A stretch of 64,000 nucleotides of DNA from assembly GCF_026745355.1 (NCBI RefSeq), contig NC_079206.1:35159872-35223871 (forward strand), given 5' to 3'. Positions 11,606-23,334 of the stretch are shown piece after piece; the stretch's first letter is position 1; every line of letters begins with the position of its first letter. Origin of the DNA: Beta vulgaris subsp. vulgaris (taxonomy: Eukaryota > Streptophyta > Magnoliopsida > Caryophyllales > Amaranthaceae). The translations under genes and the position numbers were made by a program. The notes below the pieces were generated by a model. The model ran no database searches and was not told the origin of the DNA. It saw only the letters and a list, made by a program, of their open reading frames with translations.

Positions 11606-13672
11606 TATTGGTTACTACAAGATTGGAAAAGTCCTCCTATATGAGATAGGATAGGTGTCTTGGCCCTTGAAGAGCGAAAAATTGAAAATGCATGGTCGTG
11701 CTCAAATGGATCATTCGTTGATCATTTGTTTGACAATTTGAACTCGGATTTCAAGGTAATTTGAAAGCTAGTATGGATGATATAGAAATATGATCATACT
11801 ATCAAATTAAGACATTAAGAGACTTGAGGAATAAAAACATTGCACACTCGTCTCGGACAAGTGAGAGATTGAAGGATTTATGTCCTCGACTTAAATGCAA
11901 TTAATCTCTATTATATAAGGGAAGGGGATAGCAATGGTGTCCTCTTTTAAAATGCCCATTTTGCCCCCCTTTCCTTTCTAAATTACAAAAGGAATGTCAA
12001 AATCAAAATCGACACTCAAAGAAAACTATCGAAAATTAATTTACAGCACTCACTCACAAATCACTTAAAAGAAGAAACTTCACAAATCACTCATACAATT
12101 GACAAAATCACGTTATAAAAATCACTCAAATAAGCAGGAAACTTGATTAAAACTGAAAATTAACATACAAACTAAAACTAATAACCTAGAACGTCAATAC
12201 ATACAAAAACATTTACAAAAATTTGCTTATAAATCACTATTCTTAAGAACCATTCACAATTAATGGTGGGTCATGATAAAGAATAAAGGTGTATTGGTAG
12301 TGAAATCGGAATTTAGAAGTTAGACAAGGAAAAAAATTATTTACTTTTTTATAGTGTTTCCTATATATAATGAAACTTTTACGTATATTTGGACCTATCT
12401 TTTTCTATTATATACTATTTATTAATTATCAAGGTAAAAAGGTTTATGTAAAATATCATTCAAGAATTAAAGTACAACATATCTCTATTATATAAGGGAA
12501 GGGGAGAGCAATGATGTCCCTGAATGAAGAGACTATGTTACCCCCTTCCCATTCTAAATTACAAACTCACTTACAAATCAAAGGGGACTCAAACAAAAAT
12601 AATAAAGTGAAAATATAATTATAACAATCACTCACAAGTCAACTAAAATCATAAAATTGCATAATTTACGTTATGTAAATCACTAAAATGAGAAAACTTT
12701 ACAAAAACTTAAAAATTCACTTACAAACTACAACCTAGGAAAAAATTGACTTGAAATCAAAGTGTCAACTTTCTTTACATTTTATGAAGTACTATACTTA
12801 ATTCAAAAATCAACTAAAAAATTATAATAATAGAAATCATAAATAAATTCAATAAAATTTTTATTTTGGTCATAGAATTTAACTTTGAAAAGTAAAAAAA
12901 AAAAAAACAAAAAGAATGGTGAGAGACTTAAGTGACATAAACTAAACCAATCAAGTTTTTGCAACTAAAAACAATTATACTTCGCATGTCTAATGTTCAA
13001 ATTTTGACTCTTATACCGAAGAAAATCGAGTTTTTGTTTTGAAAAAAAATTCAAGCACGCATCGTGTGCAAAAAATTCTATAATTATATAATGGATCGCA
13101 TTATGGAGATAATAACTTTGTTTTATTGGGTCGTCTATACGTCTTGCTAGAGAAAGCTATAGAACTTCGGGTTAGTAAATTATAAACCTGAAGCCCAATA
13201 TAATGGATCCTATGAGGTCACACATTAGACTCGGGTCAACAAAAGAAGCCTAGAGCCCAAGAGGGCCCTAGGGGTGGCCGGCCAAGAGGTAAAGGGAGAG
13301 GGTTTATTTCTAAACTAAAATATATTATATATTGGGTTACGCAGTAAAGAAAATAGATTAGATATCTCTTATTATTTTCTCTCTCCTATTTCTCTCAAAA
13401 GTCACGTAATATACTCCATAAACTTGATGAAGTTTTCTTCTCTTCCAACTAGCATTGGTGGAGTGTTGATCCAGGTTGGTGGAACAAGTAGAGGAATCGC
13501 ATCTGACCTTCTTTATCCGGGTTATTCAAGCTTTGTGAAATTCACGCTACAAAGGTTAATTCCAAACTTATAATATGTGATCCCTAATTGGATATGCATG
13601 TGATCCTATTTTAAGTGCTTATGAATTAGATTCATGAAATTTCGCTTATAGTACTTATAGAATCCTACAGCA
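11606..13672 (+). repeat. Copia 3' LTR (with internal insertion)
   Basis: It begins TATTGGTTACTACAAG right after the polypurine tract (TGTTGG-type start with one change). It ends near ...TTTCGCTTATAGTACTTATAGAATCC..CAGCA, with the 3' LTR layout common in plant copia elements: leader-like text, then GTGATCCCTAATTGGATATGCATGTGATCC. The central part (about 11905-13080) looks like a separate insertion. The right end is approximate because no second LTR copy is in the window. Confidence 0.55.
11905..13080 (+). mobile_element. Helitron-like insertion with duplicated 5' end
   Basis: TCTCTATTATATAAGGGAAG occurs at 11905 and again at 12482, each followed by a similar stretch (GGGGA.AGCAATG.TGTCC ... 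ATTCTAAATTACAAA). A TC start with an AT-rich run is the usual Helitron 5' end. Near the right edge a short hairpin CACG-CAT-CGTG (13056-13066) stands about 14 bases before TTCTA. The expected 3' CTRR is not exact here (CTAT), so the call is tentative. No rep/helicase coding is present, hence non-autonomous if real. Confidence 0.4.
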
Positions 13673-13895
13673 AGATCACAGCTTCGGAAACGTAGGGCCT
13701 TGGGGCAGTGCAATGCGGGTGTGGTACAATGCTGGTGTGGTCGCGAGATCACGGCTTCGGAAACGCAGGGCCTCGAGGCAGTGCAATGCGGGTGTGGTGC
13801 AATGCTGGTATGGTGGCAAGATCACGGCTTCGGAAACGCAGGGGCCTCAGGGTAGTGCAGCGGTGGTTATGTGCTCGGCTTCGGTTTTTGTCCTC
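13673..13895 (+). repeat. 73-bp GC-rich tandem repeat, about 2.7 units
   Basis: AGATCACRGCTTCGGAAACG begins at 13673, 13746 and 13819, spaced 73 bases apart. Each unit continues with CAGTGCAATGCGGGTGTGG until the third decays. The block is much richer in GC than its flanks. It starts directly at the presumed copia LTR end. Overlapping ORFs across it are artefacts of the repetition. Confidence 0.85.
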
Positions 13896-14526
13896 GTCTT
13901 CTTGGTTTAAGGTGAGCAGAAGAGGCAATGGCGGAATAAATATTTTAACCCCCATTATGTATATATATAGTGGGGGAAGAAGTGTTTCAGTTGGATAAAA
14001 ATTCTACAAACTTATTTATCCGAAACCACAAAAGATTTGGATTAAAGTTTGAAGCAACATTATCTCCTTCAAATTCCATAAAATCCTGCCAAACATGAAA
14101 GACGAGTATGTATATAATTTTATCTTGTGTGAAAGAGCAAATTATATTCTGAGTTGAAAAGTCAACCACAAAAATACTTATGGGCTTCTGTTAGACTAAA
14201 TTACATGATGAGTTGCTTAACTTAAGAGAAAGTCAGCTAACAAATATTTGTGGGGTTCAGTTTTTGCAAGACCAATATCATGATTTGGTTAACTTAAAGG
14301 AAAGTCAAAAAAAAAATTGTGGGCTTTGTTTTAGTGTTGTTAATTTGCTACAATATGTAGAAGCAATAAAAGGAGGTTAATTAAGTATCTCTTGGGTTTT
14401 GTCTACAGAAAAGTAGCGCTGGTAAGACAACATGGTCCTGGGCTAAAGTATGTTCAAAAAATTCGAGACTCGATCACGCCTAAACACTTAAAATCGTGTA
14501 CATGATACAGTCTCGAGGGGGTAATT
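13896..14526 (+). other. Gypsy 3' UTR-like sequence with polypurine tract
   Basis: No ORF is seen. Between 14150 and 14340 an 80-odd-base unit recurs in degenerate form (TTAACTTAAGAGAAAGTCA at 14219 and TTAACTTAAAGGAAAGTCA at 14300). The stretch ends in CTCGAGGGGG (about 14513-14521), a polypurine tract abutting the LTR below. Probably the leftover internal 3' end of a gypsy element. Confidence 0.45.
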
Positions 14527-15105
14527 TGTAGGCATAAAAAATGTTATTCTATGCCACGTCACACATCAAAGTCAAATGTTGACTTTTGTTAATAAATGAT
14601 CATCTAAATTAATTAATTTGGGCTCACTATTAAACGTGGCCTATTTGATTAACTCATTTATTATTGAGCCTTGGACTCATTAAATGAAGGTTGGACTATT
14701 ATGTCTATGAGACTCGAGAGGTAGGTCAAGTGGAAACCCTAGGGTTCTCCTAACTCTATAAATAGAGAGCTCCTCCTCATTTGTCAAAAAAAGGAAAAAC
14801 AGAAGACTAAAAAAGAGAGAGAGAAAGTTGCTCAGAGTTTAGAAACTCTCCCAGTCTACAGATTAAAATCAAATCATCCAACCTAGAAGAAGAACAACAA
14901 GCATCAAAGTCGTTCTATTCTAAAAAACCATACTTGAAGGAGATCAAGCCCGGAGGCCCTTTTTCAAGAAAATCAAATCATTTGTGGAGATCGAATCAGT
15001 GGATATTTATATTAGAGATTGTACTCGTAATTTTATATTAATAAAATTATTATTTTTTCACGTCTTTTGATTCTATTTTGCAGACATCTAAAATTTGTGT
15101 TTACA
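14527..15105 (+). repeat. Ty3/gypsy-type 3' LTR
   Basis: It begins TGTAGGCATAAAAAATG after a purine tract and ends TTGTGTTTACA. It contains a TATA box (CTCTATAAATAGAGAG, about 14755-14770), a purine-rich transcribed leader, and AATAAA at about 15050, i.e. U3-R-U5 order on the plus strand. A partner LTR is not in the window, so the upstream body is lost or replaced. Confidence 0.65.
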
Positions 15106-16622
15106 ACCATTATAATTCATCATCACGTTGATCACCCTCAATCATGAATCATTAATGGTTACAAGCCAATATACGCATTGGAAAACTATAGAAAACATAA
15201 CGTCATTACATAGTAACATTACAAAGTTATAGTACGTAATTACATTTAGTATTACTAACGAAATTATAACCAACATACAAATGAACAATGACTAGACATT
15301 CTATGATGAAGAATTTGAAATTGTAATATTGAATATCAGCCAAATATACAGTCGACTCTTTGATAAAACAATTTCACAGTGAAGTTAGCAACTTTCAAAT
15401 GCGCTTTTGTAGACAAATATAGACACGTCTCTTGAATCTTGATGGCATTTTTGGTACCGACAAGTTCGACTGATATGGTAAAAAGTCCAAATCGACTTCA
15501 AATTTTTTGTAACGGGTAAGCTTTTGACCCCTAACACGAAGAGAAAAAAACAGCATATGGCACAACCGATATCAAATTCCACTCGATCGAGTTGATGCAA
15601 TTTTATTTAAGAAACTGAAAAATAACTGAATCCGAACAGAAAATAATAATTTAACTGATAGTATTAAGTAAATAGTCAACTGTTTAAGCAAAATTGTATG
15701 GGTAAAACCATAACACAACTGTAAATCAAACTGAACTGGACTTAAAATTGAATTAATTGTATGGATTGAAATTGAAACCGAAAAGTTTAAATTGAATCAA
15801 TTAAGCTGGGAAAAACAACTGAATTAACTGAACTGTTTGGTTTGAATCAGAACTGAACTGGTTAACTGAATTTACAGCACTAGTTTTGGTGTTATGACAA
15901 TTTGGGGACGAGGGCGTGTAAGAGATGTTGGGAGGAAGGGTTTTTTTATGGGTTGAAAGGTTGAATGTCGTCTGATTCTATAGTCTATCAAAGATATTTA
16001 GTTTTTTTTTCTATTTCTTTATAAATATATTTAGCAACAACACGTTGTTGATTTAGCCCTACTGATTGCTCCTTCGTCCTTTCTTAGTTTACCCAATTTA
16101 ACTTATAACACTATTCATTTTTACTACTTTGACCATCATTTGTGCATTATATGTAAGGAAAAATATAATCATGTGGGATATCATTTGATTCGTCTCAATT
16201 CGTAGTTTCGGAATATCAATTTTTAAATATTTTTTACAAAGTCATAATTAGAGATATTATTACTCAAAGTTTTACTACTTTAAATGTAAAATGTCAAAAC
16301 GGGTAAACTAATAAAGAATAGAGGGAGTATTTCCCAACACTGTTGTTGTTGCAAAAATAAGTGACATTGTATAGCAACAACATAGCTTTTTACGTTACAT
16401 AATCAATATTTCATGGCAACAATATTTGTTGCTATGCATAAGGTCATTTTCAAAAAACTGCCAACGCAATTTTCATAGGGAGGGAAATGAAAATTTGATG
16501 TATGGCAACAGTAGTTGCATCAACTTTATTTTTTTTTTTTTGTTGTCAAAACCATGTATTGCAACAAACACATGAGTCGTTGAAAAAAGTTGCAATAAAT
16601 GGATTTTCTTGTAATGATATAC
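15106..16622. other. Intergenic, repeat-derived, no gene seen
   Basis: No credible coding. About 15605-15885 is packed with AACTGAA/TGAACTG words, as in subterminal parts of some hAT-like elements. About 16030-16614 has repeated GCAACAA/TTGTTGC words and ends in TTTTCTTGTAATG, close to a CACTA-type terminus (TTTTCTTGTAGTG). I could not find a convincing left end for either. Confidence 0.4.
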
Positions 16623-16931
16623 ATAGGCGGCTAAGGCCATGTGCAGGGTGAGCAACTGCATAGGGCCCCCAAAATATAAGGGCCCAATTATATTAGTTGT
16701 TCTCCTAAGGAGGAAAAAAACCTAACTCTAATTACATACTATTTCTTTCTAATTTTATAGAGTGTAATGTTGGATGCAAACATAAAGAGATTAATTTGTA
16801 ATTGGTGTTTCTTCTCCTTCTATTCTCCAAAAAAGATCATTAATGACTTTTCCATCTCTTCCTATTCACCAAAAAATAGTTTTTATAACTTAATTTAGCA
16901 CAGGACCCCTAATTTTATGAGACGGCCCTAT
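16623..16931. mobile_element. hAT-type MITE with GGCC-rich termini
   Basis: The left end ATAGGCGGCTAAGGCC and right end GAGACGGCCCTAT form an imperfect terminal inverted repeat. The flanks TGATATAC (16615-16622) and TGATATAG (16932-16939) match at seven of eight bases, the duplication size expected for hAT. Inside are GGGCCC words and a repeated CCCCAAAAT/CCCTAATTTT theme. There is no transposase coding in 309 bp. Confidence 0.6.
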
Positions 16932-16939
16932 TGATATAG

Positions 16940-18185
16940 ATCGATCTCTTCTAATTAGCATTAAGTGAGTACTGTTAATTGTTTTTTTTTTTTCCTGAAG
17001 TATCATACGAGTGTTTTTGAAAATCAGTGAGTGTTTCAGTGTTACTTGATCTTCTGGAAATTTTGATAGTGAATTGACTATTGAGTGTTGAACAAATGCT
17101 TTGTGTTTCGGGTACCAGGATCCGACCCGAAAAACTTAGGTGCCCAGTTTTTCCACTACCCGTAGTTGGGGGTACCAGCATGCGCAATTATTCGATAATC
17201 CGGTAACCGCTAATGAACACCCCTAAATCTGACTGATCTTCCATTATATTTTTTAAGACATGCTTTTTAGAACCGTCGTTTCCATACCCAACAGATGAGC
17301 GTTCAAAGATCGAAAAGGAGAAAACTTTTAAAGTACCTGTTCCGATATGAGACAAGTTTAAGGGTACGAACCGGTAAGTCCTCAATAAATAAGCCGGTTC
17401 CAGTTCCCGCAAGAGAGAACACGTAAACTATCATCGGGGTCCGAGGAATGCCCCTCCGATGCCTAAGTCAGTAATGGGTAAACCGGTAGCTCTCAAGAGG
17501 AGTACGATTGTGGTAGTCAACGTACCTCATGACTCAGATCAACGGAGTATTTATAAGGGGCCCGTTAATGCCCGTATTAAAGTAGGACTCTGCTCCTTTT
17601 GGAATATTCATAGGCATATCCCTTTGGGATATTCTTCTATCCTATGCTGAACTTCTATCTTTAGGCCCGTAGGCATTTGTAGATGAATGTTGGATCAAGC
17701 CCAGGCCCTTAATGAAAGGCCCGAAGGAGGATACCGTCTAGGTATCTCAGTGGAACCGGTATGACGAAGTCAACGGTTCCGTGATAGGCATGTTTGACTG
17801 ACAATGTTTATCGGTCTTGGTAGACTGGTATGGAACTTAGTCAGCCCCCATACAATACCTTAAAGTTATATTTGTATCTTTCAACTCTTGTTATTTTTAC
17901 TTTTTTTTGGGATTGACGTAAGTGAATGTTTGAGCACTCGTCATTGAAACTCGAAAGCTCAATAATTATATTGTTTTTACAACTACCAAATTCATTGATT
18001 CTTTTCCGAAGGTGTACCGAATTCAATGATTGATAGATAAAAGGATTCCATAAAAATGTGAATGCTTTAAGACATGATGCCACGTTCTTCGTTGTGAAGT
18101 TGGCAGTGAATTCAATACTTGATTTTAAATTCTTTTTCAGGCTCCAGATTTCATTAATCATAACCGGAATTATTCTTTCTGGTAA
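16940..18185. other. Intergenic; possible old LTR fragment
   Basis: 17440-17830 is less AT-rich, rich in CCGGT/GGCCC words, and has AGTATTTATAAGGGG (about 17546-17560) that could be an LTR TATA box. No second copy, primer site or pol domain is present, so this is only a suggestion. The ORFs of 60-135 codons here show no recognisable domain. Confidence 0.3.
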
Positions 18186-18290
18186 GGCAATCTGGTACTG
18201 CCCCCTTGTTTTTCTCCTTTCCACTCTCTTTTCCCACCCTCTCTCCACTTCTCTCCGGAAACAAAATTATTCCCTAAAAAAGAAAAGCTC
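18186..18290. repeat. Upstream copy of the WD40 gene leader segment
   Basis: GGCAATCTGGTACTGCCCCC, then TTTTTCTCCTTTCCA and a CT-rich run to AAAGAAAAG, repeats 20664-20765 in the same orientation at about 90 percent by eye. The downstream copy lies in the 5' leader or promoter of the WD40 gene. This copy has no gene attached. Confidence 0.8.
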
Positions 18291-18569
18291 AATAAAAATG
18301 TAATGCTTTCGTAACTCATATAGATTGAAAAAGTTACCGACAGATAATGACTCAATTTAAGAAGATGAGGTAAAAGGTAAAATTTGATTGAGCTAATCAA
18401 AAGGTGGAACTGTTATAAGAATAGCGCCTAAAAATTGGATTATTCTCATTAATTTTTCCATCATTATATATGAGATAAACCTTTAATTTTCAATCAAGAT
18501 TAGTATATAAATAATATAAAAGTCAAAGTGTTACAACTAGCTAATTACATATAAAGGTATTTACACTAT

Positions 18570-20097
18570 GGCCCTGTTTGGCAATTGGCGGATAGTTATT
18601 TGTTGTCAGCTTATTGTATTAATCAATAGCTGATAGCTAATTGTGTTAGCTGATTTGACTAGTTAATTGTATTCTCTGATTTGACTAATGGTGTTTGGTA
18701 AGTAACTCATAGATGTTTGGTACATGATTTTGTAAAATGATCAACAAGGACATGGACATAATTTTACTTATGTACGTTTTGTTGTTTATAAAATAAATAT
18801 ATTTGGTGAATATATATTTGAGATAAAACATAATAATATATAATAAGTTAAACAAATCTATAAATATTCATCATTATTTAAATTTTTTAAATATTTAAAC
18901 TTATGGGTAGATAATTAACAAATATAATTAATAAAGACATGAACATAATCCATTAATGTACCATTTATTGGTTATAAAATAAATATATTTGGTGAATATA
19001 TATATTGATAAGAATAAGACATACAAGAAAAAAAAATATAAGACTATACAAGATTAACAAAAACAATTACAAGAAAAAGAAAAATCAAATCAAAAAACAT
19101 ACCATTATGATAGGTTTAGGCCTTTAGTGATACCTTTAGTAAGGGTAGAAATATTAAACTTTAGGACATAAATGTATTTTCCCTACTCATTCTCAAACCT
19201 CTCATATCAAAAAACTTATCAAAAGTGTTTCTTAAGCTCTAAAAACTACCTCAAACCTCTCTTTACCAAATACCCACGTTAGAAAATTGACTAGAATCAT
19301 ATAATATATGTTCAACCCTCTATTTTTACCCCAAACCTCTCTTAACCAAACAATAACTATATAATACCTATATAATTACTAATTGTAGTGACCATCTCAG
19401 AAATTAAGATAATATTTTGTGAAGTTATAGGGTATCTCATTAAGGAGTTTTAACTTATCTTGCATGTCTAGCTCAAAAGATCTTCCATGTCCTCGATCAT
19501 GTGACCAAACCCTTTAAATAGGTAGACTGAATTAAAATAGTTTGTATATGGACCTTGATGGAGGCATTAGTGAGCTTTATCTTACTAACTACTTTTTCTT
19601 TTCCTGAACCAATCATTTCAATGTGCATACATTTGATAAAATATTCAAAATACCCCTAATTTCCCAAGTACTAATAAATTACATCAGGTTTCATTTTTCA
19701 TTTTAAAATATGTTTGAGAAAGTATTTAAGGTGACTTAAATGATAAAGGTGCTATAATGTTAAGTCACCTTATATGATTAGTGGTGTTTCATAAAAGAAC
19801 TTAAATAAAAATTTAAGTCCAAAATTTGATTGAAATTGAATGGGAATAAAATATAGCGTCTGATATCAGGTGCTAAGACTTTTTAATTTCTTTTTATCTT
19901 TTCAAGCCTAAAAAATATTTTCTTTTTATCTTTTTAAGCCTAAACAATATTTCAGCTACAATCATAAATTATTTTAGCAAACAGATTATACAATCAGCTA
20001 AATTATCAATTTCAACATATTAATAATTTCAGTTATTACCTAATTAGTTTCAACCACCTTATCAATTCCATTTCAACCAATATTGCCAAACATAGCC
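18570..20097. mobile_element. TIR element, GGCCCTGTTTGGCAAT ends
   Basis: GGCCCTGTTTGGCAAT at 18570-18585 is mirrored by ATTGCCAAACATAGCC at 20082-20097, giving 14 or so matching inverted bases. The interior is AT-rich and carries an internal direct duplication (TATAAAATAAATATATTTGG at about 18788 and 18974) and a second theme CAAACCTCTC repeated four times near 19190-19345. No transposase is readable. Target duplication is unclear, so the superfamily (hAT or PIF/Harbinger) is open; it may be two nested elements. Confidence 0.5.
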
Positions 20098-20286
20098 TTA
20101 ATTATCCAAAGATTATTTCACTATCTTGTGTGGTCACACTTTTTTTCTTTTGAGACATGATCTAATTTTTCTTTATCCCAACATGCAAGGATAAAAATAA
20201 ATTAGAATAAAAAAACAAAAAAGGGTTTGATAAATATGTCGAAACATCTCCAACTTAATAATCAAGGGCCAAAAAAAAGTACTTAC

Positions 20287-20364
20287 GAGATCTTGGGAGC
20301 AACACCGTAGATGTGAATAGTGGGCTTGGAAGCGTTCTCGCCAAAGTTTGGGAACATCTTGCAC
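20287..20364 (-). pseudogene. Metallothionein type 2-like exon fragment
   Basis: On the minus strand, TTGATTCAG|GTGCAAGATG opens an exon reading CKMFPNFGENASKPTIHIYG followed by VAPKI, and closes at a consensus donor GTAAGT (20286-20281). Plant type 2 metallothioneins have CKMYPD...T.T..I.GVAP at the start of their second exon, with the same GTGCAAGATG junction, so the likeness is specific. The Cys-rich exon 1 and C-terminal Cys cluster are not found nearby. Reading through the donor hits a stop at once. I take it as a stranded exon, perhaps moved by a transposon; it is short, so certainty is moderate. Confidence 0.5.
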
Positions 20365-20663
20365 CTGAATCAACAAATTTTGATAAAGAAACAAAAAAGA
20401 TATCAATTAATTGCAACACTTGGTAAATAAATGGAATTTCCCCCTTCTTTCCTACTTTTTCATTTTGTAAGATTTAGAAGATGGAAGAACATCCAGGCAA
20501 ATGAACGAGAAAATAACAAAATCTCATCGACCCATGTAAATAATGGGTATACCAATTGTAAGTTTGTGAAGTTAAAAATAAAGGAAAATACTACACAAAC
20601 ACCACTATTCTTTTTATTTTTTATAAACATAGTCAAATACCATGACATGCTATTATTAACGTG

Positions 20664-20765
20664 AGGCAATCTGGCACTGCCCCCCTGTTTTTCTCCTTTC
20701 CATTCTCTTTTCCAACCCTCTCTCCACTTCTCTCTGCAAACAAAATAATTCCCAAAAAAAGAAAA
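20664..20765 (+). promoter_or_regulatory. CT-rich leader/promoter segment of WD40 gene (duplicated)
   Basis: A pyrimidine-rich stretch (TTTTTCTCCTTTCCATTCTC and onward) about 150-250 bases before the ATG at 20916. Such CT tracts are common around plant transcription starts. It is the downstream member of the pair with 18186-18290. No clear TATA box could be fixed. Confidence 0.4.
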
Positions 20766-20915
20766 TCAGACGGACAATCAGAACAAAACATGCTTTTCTT
20801 TCAAAATTTCAACCATTTGACCTTGTCAACACACCGTGTTCTCAACATCAATACCAAATGAACAACAACATCGATCATTACCACGACAATCATAATTACG
20901 ATAATTTAACTCAAC

Positions 20916-23295
20916 ATGGAAACCAAACGAACGATGACGATGAACTGGGATGGGCTAGGATCCCACGATGACGAAGACGACGACTTCTTCGATAGCAACA
21001 ACCGCATTTCCGCCGTGGTACCCTTGGATATGTTAGCTGGACCCTCTGACGACTCCTCTGATGATGAAGAGTTCGAGGACCCACGCATGTCCTTTGCGTC
21101 TGTCATCTCATCTTCCTCGTCCGAGGGCGGGTCCCAACCTATGAATGTGTTGGGACCCACCCCACCGTTGCCACCGCCATCTAATGAGGAGTACGACATA
21201 TGGACAGCAGCTCCTACATCGATACAAGAACGTCGACGTAGGCTGTTGCAGGGGATGGGGCTTAATAGCAGCAAGGAACTTGTTAGACTTAGGACAATGA
21301 CAATGTCAAAGAAGTTCACTGCTGCTGGTGGAACCCCGCCTTTGCCACCTGCACCTGCACCTTCACCTGTAGGAGCCAAAGGAACAGAAGAAAAAGAAGA
21401 AAAAGTTGTATCACCTAAGATAAATAACGAGGATCACACCAATGATCAGATTGAGGATCATTCCACGGCTTCTCCCTCACCTGATGCTTCTTTTATTCTG
21501 GTCAGATCACGATCTGATGGCGACATTGATCCGTTCTCGATTGAGACCAAACGGAGAAAGGAGCATCTAATCGGAGACATTTCGAAACAGAGGCTAACCA
21601 GAACGTTATCAACTTTTGTGCCTTTTAACACTTTTTGTAATCCTTCCGACATAACCCCCAATGATAGCAATCATAGCGAGGATGCTAGTAAACACAACAG
21701 AAAGAGCAGCGCCAAAATAGGAAAGAAAGCAAGGTCGAAACAGCCGAAGAGTAGCATGGTCGCTAATGGTGGAGAACAATTAGGGGCTTTCTTCCTGATA
21801 AAGAATTTAGATACAGGAAAAGAGTTTGTTGTCAAGGAATTCGCGGAAGATGGAATGTGGAACCGCCTGAGTGATCTTCAAACAGGGAAGCAAATGACAA
21901 TGGAGGAGTTTGAGAAATCGGTAGGGTATTCCCCTGTGGTGAAGGAGCTTATGAGAAGAGAGAACAGGAGACGGCATAGCAGCGTTGACAGTAGTGGTGC
22001 CGCCCTTGAAAGGAAAACTAGCGTTAACGCATACTTGTCTAAGAGTTTCCGGTATAGCAAGAGGAGGGGAGTTTCATTCCTAAAGAATATTAACAAAGTG
22101 GCAAACTCGGTCACTGGTTTAGGTGGGGCTACAGCGGAGAAAGAGCAACATCCACTGCCTTCCAACCCTGTTCCTGTTCCTGTTCCCGTTCCCATTCCAG
22201 CAGACCCACAAAAAGGTGGGAAAAATAGTGCTAATCAGAACAATGAATGGGTGAGGGTGAGGACACAGGGTAAGACATATAAGGAATTGACTGCATTGAG
22301 ACTCTGCCAGGAGATTCAGGCACATCAAGGATCAATCTGGACCATAAAATTCAATTTTGATGGACGTTATTTGGCAACTGCAGGAGAAGATAAGGTGATT
22401 CATGTGTGGGAAGTTCAACAATGTGAGATTGCATCCTTAAGGCCGCTTGAGGAATCTGCTAATTCCACCCCCGTTCATCCAATATTTTGTCCATCTCCTG
22501 ACCGAGACAAGCCTCCTCTCCCCCCAGACTTGTCTACATTGGAGAAGAAAAAGAAAGGGAGATCAGGTAGTCGTAGAGGGTGTAGCATGCCCGAATATGT
22601 TCAGTTGCCTGAGACTGTTTTTGCTCTCTCAAACGAACCTGTTTGTTCGTTTGAAGGTCACTTGGATGATGTGCTAGATCTTTCCTGGTCTAGATCTCAG
22701 GTATGGAATAACTAAATTGGTATATCATTTTGTTTTACTACTTTTCTCATTTGAATTTGTGGGCTTTGGAGTTAAATTAGAAGAAAAAAACTGTAACTCT
22801 AAGATGATGTTCTTTTGTTCTAGCTGTATTTGCTTTCATCTTCTATGGACAAAACTGTCAGGCTGTGGGACTTGGAGACAAAGGCCTGTTTGAAGTTGTT
22901 TGCTCATAATGATTATGGTATATATAAAACCAATTTCTAATCCTATGATCACATATAGTTTGGCATATAATTTTTTTTATGTATTTTTAAGGCAATATGA
23001 AGATTTGCTTTGACGTTTTTTGCCCAGTCACTTGTATACAGTTCAATCCTGTGAATGATGAATATTTCATCAGCGGCTCACTTGATGCCAAAGTCCGAAT
23101 ATGGAGCGTACCAGGTAGACGGGTGGTTGATTGGACAGATCTTCATGAAATGGTCACTGCTGCTTCCTATACTCCTGATGGCCAGGTCTAATTTTTTTTG
23201 ATATTATGTAGTTATTGCTCCCACTCTGTTGGATAATTCGATTAAGAGACCTATAAATGTGATTGATAACCAATTTTATGATATGGAAAATGGGA

Positions 23296-23334
<39 letters not shown>

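Noticed and set aside
13708..13998. 96-codon Arg-rich ORF as a gene
   Set aside because: It is the translation of the 73-bp tandem repeat; several frames stay open for the same reason.
21878..22328. Antisense ORFs in WD40 exon 1
   Set aside because: Shadows of the conserved plus-strand coding; [11 protein letters not shown] readings come from the Pro-Val repeat.
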